Both the position numbers and the translations under genes were made by a program. This document shows, in pieces, positions 59,055 through 64,000 of a DNA stretch of 64,000 bases. The notes under the pieces were generated by a model. The model saw only the letters and a program-made list of their open reading frames with translations. It was not told the DNA's origin and did no database searches. Numbering within the stretch: the first letter of the stretch is position 1; the number at the start of each line of letters is the position of its first letter. The stretch is from Sphingomonas sp. 1F27F7B (GTDB taxonomy: Bacteria > Pseudomonadota > Alphaproteobacteria > Sphingomonadales > Sphingomonadaceae): contig NZ_SCMK01000003.1 in NCBI RefSeq assembly GCF_005503355.1, forward strand, positions 186,001 through 250,000, read 5' to 3'.

Positions 59055-60542
59055 TCAGCCCAGGCTCGCCTTCAGCGCCGTCCGGTCCAGCTTCCCGTTC
59101 GCGTTGCGCGGCAGTTCCATACGCCAATCGTAGCGCGCCGGCTGCATGAAGCTCGGCAGTTCGCGCCGCAGCCGCTCGCGCAGTTCGGTCTCGCGGCCGC
59201 CGTCGCCGCGCGCGATCACCATGATGGCCTGGCCCAGCCGCTCGTCCGGCACGCCGAACGCCGCCGCCTCGCCGGTCTCGCCGCCCGAGAGCACGGCTTC
59301 CTCGATCTCGGTGGGGCTGATCCGGTTGCCCGCCGATTTGATCATCTCGTCGTCGCGCCCGATGAAGCGGAGCAGCCCGTCCTCGCCCATCCGCACCGTG
59401 TCGCCGGACCACACGGCCATGCCGCCGCTCTCGGCAAAGGCGGGCGCGGGGCGGAAGCGCTGCGCCGTCCGCTCGGGATCGCGCCAGTAACCCTTGGCGA
59501 CCAGCGGGCCTGCATGGACCAGCTCGCCCTGCGCGGCGCGCGCGCCGTCGGGGTCGACCACGAGAATTTCGGCGAACGGAATGGCGGTTCCGATCGAATC
59601 GGGATGGGCGTCGACCAGCGCGGGATCGAGATAGGTCGAGCGGAATGCCTCGGTCAGCCCGTACATCGGATAGAGGTCGGCCTGGGGGAAGCGCGCGCGC
59701 AGGTCGCGCACCATCCTTGGAGTAAGCGGGCCACCCGAATTGGTTAGCCGGCGAAGCTTCGATGCGATCTCAACTGGCCATTCCGCCTCGAGCAGCTGCA
59801 CCCACAGCGGCGGCACCCCGGCCAGGCTGGTGATGCCGAAGCGCTCCACTGCCTTGATGACGTCGCGCGCGGTCAGATAGTCGAGCGGCACCACCCGCGC
59901 GCCCGCCGCCCAGGTCGAGAAGAGCTGATTCTGCCCATAGTCGAAGCTCAGCGGCAGCACGCCGAGCACGTGGTCTTCAGATTTTATGCGAAGATAATGG
60001 GCTACGCTGATGGCCCCGAGCCATAAATTGGCATGGCTCAGCATCACGCCCTTGGGCTTGCCGGTCGATCCGGAGGTATAGAGGATCGCGGCGAGTGCGT
60101 CGGTGTCAACATCGGCGGCTGGAAGCGTCTGGTCCGAGTGCAGCGCGCTCTCCTCGACGATACGGCAATCCGCGCCAACATCGCCAGCTTCCAGCGTCTG
60201 CAACCGTCCACTCTGCGTGATCAGCGCCCGGGCCCCGGAATCGGCCAGAATATGCGCCACCTGGGCGCGCTTGAGCACGGGGTTCACCGGCACGTGCACC
60301 AGCCCCGCCCGCGCCGCCGCCAGCGGCATCAGGCAAGCGGTGCGAGTCTTGGGCAGCCAGCTCGCCACTCGGTCGCCGGGCGCCAGCCCCAGTGCCCGCA
60401 GGGCATGGGCCATGGCGCCCACCGCCGCCTCCAGCTGGGCATAGCTGAGCGTGCCCGCCTTGTCCTCCAGCGCCACGGCCTCCGGCCGCCCGCGCGCCGG
60501 CAGGGCATCCAGGGGGCGGGGAACGGGGTCGAGCGCTATCAC
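59055..60542 (-). CDS. Acyl-CoA ligase (AMP-forming), exosortase A associated
   Basis: A 495-residue ANL-family adenylating enzyme with the P-loop ILYTSGSTGKPKGVMLSHAN, the YGLTEAFRSTY motif, the hinge GDTVRMGEDGLLRFIGRDDE and the catalytic lysine in PRNANGKLDRTAL. It would load an acid onto the neighbouring acyl carrier protein or CoA. A GTG at 60542 with AAGG eight bases upstream is chosen; an ATG at 60614 would overlap the divergent gene. It precedes the decarboxylase by 13 bases. Confidence 0.9.
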   Translation of the reverse strand: MIALDPVPRPLDALPARGRPEAVALEDKAGTLSYAQLEAAVGAMAHALRALGLAPGDRVASWLPKTRTACLMPLAAARAGLVHVPVNPVLKRAQVAHILADSGARALITQSGRLQTLEAGDVGADCRIVEESALHSDQTLPAADVDTDALAAILYTSGSTGKPKGVMLSHANLWLGAISVAHYLRIKSEDHVLGVLPLSFDYGQNQLFSTWAAGARVVPLDYLTARDVIKAVERFGITSLAGVPPLWVQLLEAEWPVEIASKLRRLTNSGGPLTPRMVRDLRARFPQADLYPMYGLTEAFRSTYLDPALVDAHPDSIGTAIPFAEILVVDPDGARAAQGELVHAGPLVAKGYWRDPERTAQRFRPAPAFAESGGMAVWSGDTVRMGEDGLLRFIGRDDEMIKSAGNRISPTEIEEAVLSGGETGEAAAFGVPDERLGQAIMVIARGDGGRETELRERLRRELPSFMQPARYDWRMELPRNANGKLDRTALKASLG

Positions 60543-60613
60543 CCGCACACCCTTATACTTGGCAGCGCCCGCGCCAACCCTTACGGGAGCGAAAAACCGG
60601 CAGGGGAAGTGCA

Positions 60614-60886
60614 TTGCAGCCCGATGGCTCGCTCGAAGTCGAAAACACCGTCCGCGGCGTGCTCCGCGATGTCCTCGGGCTAAGTGCCGAGCGCGTCGCC
60701 GATTTCCGCGAGGACACCCCCCTGTTCGGCGCCCTGCCCGAGCTCGATTCGCTTGCCGTGGCGGGCGTGCTCACCGAGATCGAGGACCGGCTCGGCATCC
60801 TGATCGAGGATGACGAAGTCGATGGCGAGATGCTCGAGACCTTCGGCGCCCTCACGCGTTTCGCGGCGGCCAAGGCGCTCCGGTGA
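60614..60886 (+). CDS. Acyl carrier protein, exosortase A associated
   Basis: A 90-residue carrier protein with the phosphopantetheine Ser46 in PELDSLAVAGVLTEIEDRLG. A TTG is the likely start (GGGGAA upstream). It is the first gene of a plus-strand operon with the two hydrolases and is divergent from the ligase gene that would load it; the gap is 71 bases, so both promoters share it. Confidence 0.88.
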   Translation: MQPDGSLEVENTVRGVLRDVLGLSAERVADFREDTPLFGALPELDSLAVAGVLTEIEDRLGILIEDDEVDGEMLETFGALTRFAAAKALR

Positions 60887-61611
60887 TCGACCATTACGAC
60901 TGGGCCGGCGGGCGGGAGGCGATGCTGCGCTTCGGTCCCGCCGGCGGCCCGGTCGTGGTCGCGGCCCTGCCGCTGTTCGAGGAAGCCAATCGCACCCGCA
61001 GCTTCGTGGTGACGATCCTCCGCCTGCTCGCCGCGCGCGGCATCGCCGGCGCCTTGCCCGACCTGCCCGGCCAGGGCGAGAGCCTGGTGCCGACGCACGG
61101 ATCCTCGCTCCTCAAGATGCAGGATGGCTTCAACTTCGCCTGCGACAGGTTCGATCGCGAGGGGCGGCCCTGCTATGCGCTTGGCCTGCGCAGCGGCGCG
61201 CTGCTCGACGCGCTGGCCCCCGTTGCCGGCCGCTGGCACCTGGCGCCCCAGGACGGTGCGCAGCTCCTCCGCGAACTCAGCCGCATCAAGCAAGCCGAGC
61301 TGGGCGGCGAGCCGCTCGGCGATTCATGGTATCTGGGTGGCCATCTCCCCACCGATGCGGGGGCCCCGCCCGTCGAGATTGCCGGCACCCTGATCGCGCC
61401 CGGCCTGCTGAGCGCGTTGCGCATTCAGACGCCGTTCCATGCGCCCGGCACGCCACGCCGGGTGGTGCGGCTCGCAAGCGATCCAGGGCCCGCCGACCGT
61501 AAGATCGAGGGCAGCCCGCTCTGGCGCCGCGCCGAGCCGGACAACGACCCCGTCCTCGCCGCCCTGCTCGCCGACGACCTCGCCGCCTGGATCCGCACAT
61601 GCGAAAGCTGA
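60883..61611 (+). CDS. Alpha/beta hydrolase, exosortase A associated (type 2)
   Basis: A 242-residue alpha/beta-fold protein: LPDLPGQGESLVPTHG in the middle and LGLRSGALLDALAP where the nucleophile elbow would be; the usual Ser at the centre of the elbow is not obvious. Such hydrolase-like proteins always accompany the XrtA acyl carrier protein and may handle its acyl group. The GTG start overlaps the carrier protein stop by four bases (GTGA). Confidence 0.82.
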   Translation: MIDHYDWAGGREAMLRFGPAGGPVVVAALPLFEEANRTRSFVVTILRLLAARGIAGALPDLPGQGESLVPTHGSSLLKMQDGFNFACDRFDREGRPCYALGLRSGALLDALAPVAGRWHLAPQDGAQLLRELSRIKQAELGGEPLGDSWYLGGHLPTDAGAPPVEIAGTLIAPGLLSALRIQTPFHAPGTPRRVVRLASDPGPADRKIEGSPLWRRAEPDNDPVLAALLADDLAAWIRTCES

Positions 61612-62387
61612 TCGAGTTCGACTGCGCTGGCGAGATGCTGGTCGGCACGCTCGACGATGCGGCGGGCACCACCGGGCTGCTGATCGTCTCGGGCGGCAAC
61701 GAGATCCGCATCGGCGCGCATCGCGGCATGGCGCGCCTGGCCGAGCGCGTCGCCCGCGCCGATCATCCGGTCCTGCGCTTCGATCGTCGCGGAATCGGCG
61801 ATTCGACCGGTGCCAATGGCGGATATGAAAGCAGCGCCGCGGACATCGCCGCCGCCGCTCAGGCCTTTCGCGAGACCGGCGTCGAGCGGATCGTCGCCTT
61901 TGGCAATTGCGACGCGGCGACCGCACTCGCCTTCTTCCATGCCCCGGCGGGGATCGACACGCTGCTGCTCGCCAATCCCTGGACAGTCGAGACCGCCGAC
62001 GAAATGCCCCCCGCCGCGGCGATCCGCGCGCATTATGCGAGCAAGCTGCGCAACCCGAGCGAGTGGCTGAGGCTGCTGCGCGGCGGAGTGAACATCGCCA
62101 AGCTGCTCAGGGGCTTGCGCAAGGCCTCGAACAAGCCGCCGCAAGCCGCTACGAGCCTCTCCGCCCGTCTCGCCGCCGCGTTGGCCCAGGCGCAGGCGCC
62201 GGTGACGATCCTGCTCGCCACGGGCGACAATACCGCGATTGCCTTCGCCGATGCCCTCAAGGGCCCGGCCTTCGACGCCGTCCGCGCCAAGGTACAGGTC
62301 GAGCGGCTCGATAGCGCCAGCCACAGTTTCGCGCGCGCCGCCGACAAGGACTGGCTGCTCGAACGAGTGCTGCAAGCCCTGCGCTGA
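61599..62387 (+). CDS. Alpha/beta hydrolase, exosortase A associated (type 1)
   Basis: A 262-residue alpha/beta hydrolase with FDRRGIGDSTGANGGYESSA, the elbow VAFGNCDAATALAF where Cys takes the place of Ser, and a likely acid/His pair in LLATGDNTAI and SASHSFAR. A Cys nucleophile is known in dienelactone hydrolase-like enzymes. It overlaps the type 2 gene by 13 bases, so the two are translationally linked. Convergent with trxB. Confidence 0.84.
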   Translation: MRKLIEFDCAGEMLVGTLDDAAGTTGLLIVSGGNEIRIGAHRGMARLAERVARADHPVLRFDRRGIGDSTGANGGYESSAADIAAAAQAFRETGVERIVAFGNCDAATALAFFHAPAGIDTLLLANPWTVETADEMPPAAAIRAHYASKLRNPSEWLRLLRGGVNIAKLLRGLRKASNKPPQAATSLSARLAAALAQAQAPVTILLATGDNTAIAFADALKGPAFDAVRAKVQVERLDSASHSFARAADKDWLLERVLQALR

Positions 62388-62393
62388 GCGCGC

Positions 62394-63371
62394 TCACTCC
62401 GCCGCGTGCTGGACCGCCGTCTCGAAGTCCGCCTCGGCCAGGAAGCGCTCGGCATCGAGCGCAGCCATGCAGCCGGTACCCGCGGCGGTGACTGCCTGGC
62501 GATACTGCTTGTCCATCACGTCGCCACAGGCGAACACGCCCGGCACGCTGGTCTTGGTCGTGCCGGTCTCGACCGTGATATAGCCGTCGTCGTCAAGGTC
62601 GATATGGCCGCGGAACAGCTCGGTCGCCGGATGGTGGCCGATCGCGACGAAGCCGCCATCGACGTCGATCTGCGAAAGTTCGCCGGTCAGCATGTCCTTG
62701 AGCTCGATCGCCACCAGGCCCTCGGGCTGGCCGCCGCCGATGAACCGCTCGACCTTCTTGTTCCAGAGGACGTTGATCCGCTCGTTGGCGAACAGGCGCT
62801 GCTGCAGGATCTTCTCGGCCCGGAACGAATCGCGGCGGTGGATCACGGTCACGTCATGGCTGTGATTGGTGAGGTAGAGCGCCTCTTCCACCGCGGTATT
62901 GCCGCCGCCGATCACTGCGACCTTCTTGCCGCGGAAGAAGAAGCCGTCGCAAGTCGCGCAGGCACTGACGCCCTTGCCCTGGAGCAGCCGCTCCGAATCG
63001 AGGCCGAGCCACTTCGCCTGGGCGCCGGTGGCGATCACCAGCACGTCGCCGAGATAGACGGTGCCGCTGTCGCCCACCATGCGGAAGGGGCGCTGCGAGA
63101 CGTCGACTTCGACGATCGTGTCCCACATCATCTGCGCGCCGACATGCTCGGCCTGGGCCTGCATCTCCTGCATCAGCCACGGGCCCTGGATCACGTCGCG
63201 GAAACCGGGATAATTCTCGACGTCGGTGGTGGTCATCAGCTGGCCGCCCGGCTGGATGCCCTGCACCACGATCGGCGCCAGGCCGGCGCGCGCGCCATAG
63301 ATGGCGGCGGTCAGGCCGGCGGGGCCGGAACCGAGGATCAGCATGCGAGTCGAATGGGTGGCGGTCATCAT
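62394..63371 (-). CDS. trxB: Thioredoxin reductase
   Basis: A 325-residue FAD/NADPH enzyme: FAD site LILGSGPAGLTAAIYGARAG, redox-active pair in VSACATCDGFFF, NADPH site VAVIGGGNTAVEEALYL, and the second FAD motif GVFACGDVMDKQYRQA. It reduces thioredoxin with NADPH in the cytoplasm. Length and motifs are those of the classical low-molecular-weight TrxB. Two adjacent ATGs (63371, 63368) are possible starts. Confidence 0.95.
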   Translation of the reverse strand: MMTATHSTRMLILGSGPAGLTAAIYGARAGLAPIVVQGIQPGGQLMTTTDVENYPGFRDVIQGPWLMQEMQAQAEHVGAQMMWDTIVEVDVSQRPFRMVGDSGTVYLGDVLVIATGAQAKWLGLDSERLLQGKGVSACATCDGFFFRGKKVAVIGGGNTAVEEALYLTNHSHDVTVIHRRDSFRAEKILQQRLFANERINVLWNKKVERFIGGGQPEGLVAIELKDMLTGELSQIDVDGGFVAIGHHPATELFRGHIDLDDDGYITVETGTTKTSVPGVFACGDVMDKQYRQAVTAAGTGCMAALDAERFLAEADFETAVQHAAE

Positions 63372-63550
63372 GGCTTCCGAATTGGCTGAGCCCCGCATCT
63401 AGGGGCTCGGCAAGGGTCGAGGCAACATGGGTAGTGGCGCAAGGCGCGCAATGGCTGTGGACAACAGCTTTGGCTCGGCAGGTGAAAGCCCCGCTAGCCG
63501 CCCGCCACCGCGATCGATCCGATCCCCCCGCACGAAGCGCGAGATTTCGC

Positions 63551-63586
63551 TTGCGATGTAGGATTTCGATTGTTCTATATTTGTTC
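63551..63586 (+). promoter_or_regulatory. Upstream element of beta-helix gene C: TGTAGGA plus GTTC-N7-GTTC
   Basis: TTGCGATGTAGGATTTCGAT (63551-63570) precedes GTTC-N7-GTTC (63572-63586), which ends 45 bases before the ATG. It matches the element of gene B in both sequence and spacing (TTGCRATGTWGGA, 8 bases, then the repeat) and that of gene A with a 4-base insertion. TTGCGA with TCTATA 17 bases later could be the -35 and -10 boxes, with the repeat across the -10. Confidence 0.63.
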
Positions 63587-63631
63587 TCGATGGCCGTTGA
63601 GAACCGAAATCATCGAAGGATCAGATTTTCC

Positions 63632-64000
63632 ATGACGGACACCCTCAGCTTCCCCACCATCGCGGACCTCGCTGCGGCCTCGACCGCCGGCCTTTCGGAC
63701 GGGCAGACCGCGAATGTCAGCGAACTCAAGCGGGGCGGCAGCTTCCGCTTCGAAGCGGGATCGAGCGCAACCACGAACGGCGGCACCGTCTTCGCGGCGT
63801 CGGGCGGCGGCCGCTGGCTGCGCGTCAATCCCCTGCCCCTGAATGTCCAGTGGTTCGGCGCCGTCGGCGACGGTATTGTCGACGATCATGCCGCCTTCAT
63901 CGCCGCGCATGATGCGCTCCTTCCCGAAGGCGGGACGATCCTGGTGCCGAAGGGCTATTACCGGCTCTCGGCGACGGTCAACCAGCATTGTCCGATCATC
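63632..64000 (+). CDS. Orphan tailspike-like beta-helix protein C, 5' part only
   Basis: The gene runs off the right edge after 123 codons. The first 80 residues look like a capping or head-binding domain with strands (SELKRGGSFRFEAGSSATTN; FAASGGGRWLRVNP), as often seen in front of tailspike helices. Then comes NVQWFGAVGDGIVDDHAAFI and GTILVPKGYYRLSATV, the same beta-helix entry as in protein A. No signal peptide. AAGGA lies 11 bases before the ATG, a somewhat long spacing. It shares its upstream element with genes A and B. Confidence 0.75.
   Translation, partial: MTDTLSFPTIADLAAASTAGLSDGQTANVSELKRGGSFRFEAGSSATTNGGTVFAASGGGRWLRVNPLPLNVQWFGAVGDGIVDDHAAFIAAHDALLPEGGTILVPKGYYRLSATVNQHCPII

Noticed and set aside
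1..64000. tRNA, rRNA, CRISPR arrays, insertion sequences, prophage structural genes
   Set aside because: None was recognised by eye on either strand: no T-loop-like GTTCGAATC with matching arms, no regularly spaced direct repeats, no transposase, integrase or capsid/tail structural motifs.

Overview
The window looks like chromosomal DNA of an alphaproteobacterium of the order Sphingomonadales, most likely Sphingomonas. The evidence is the very high G+C with strong third-position G/C, the ChpT phosphotransferase, an EcfG-type promoter (GGAAC-N17-CGTT), the exosortase A (XrtA) polysaccharide locus, TonB-dependent receptors with typical sphingomonad signal peptides, and DUF2093. No tRNA, rRNA, insertion sequence, CRISPR array or phage structural gene was seen.

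Layout. 1-3574 (minus): the end of a chemotaxis operon (cheA-cheW-cheY-cheB, cheB cut by the window edge). 3634-12479: two serine hydrolases, the beta-helix protein A, chpT, a small stress-type membrane protein, a PAS histidine kinase, a lipoprotein, an EF-hand protein and a JAMM peptidase. 12492-18472: housekeeping genes: rluD, rpoH, mtgA, a Nudix hydrolase and, on the minus strand, the 4.5S SRP RNA followed by a small ORF, dnaX and ybaB. 18536-25592: a ferredoxin with two tandem cysteine desulfurases, hydrolases, an ADP-ribosylglycohydrolase and a threonine-dehydratase operon. 25744-28236: a two-gene polyamine module (PLP decarboxylase and deoxyhypusine-synthase-like protein). 28306-32636: a secreted protein, a TPR-tailed serine hydrolase, two regulators and a MAPEG protein.

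32988-45895 is a ten-gene minus-strand operon for XrtA-associated exopolysaccharide: export protein, chain-length protein, tyrosine kinase, outer-membrane barrel, ATPase, deacetylase, FemAB protein, glycosyltransferase, exosortase A and asparagine-synthase-like amidotransferase. A second XrtA block lies at 57851-62387 (PLP decarboxylase, acyl-CoA ligase, acyl carrier protein, two hydrolases). Between them sit about 12 kb of unrelated genes: two TonB-dependent receptors, a DUF1624 protein, an XRE regulator, an MFS transporter, rnk and the beta-helix protein B. trxB and the start of beta-helix protein C close the window.

The most notable observation is that the three beta-helix (pectate-lyase/tailspike-like) genes at 4967, 57354 (minus) and 63632, spread over 59 kb on both strands, share one upstream element: TGTWGGA followed by the direct repeat GTTC-N7-GTTC. 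The second part has the form of an alphaproteobacterial LexA (SOS) box. This suggests a small co-regulated set of orphan tailspike-like proteins around the capsule locus. Dispersed REP-type palindromes (core GTCATCCCCGCG) fill many of the intergenic gaps.
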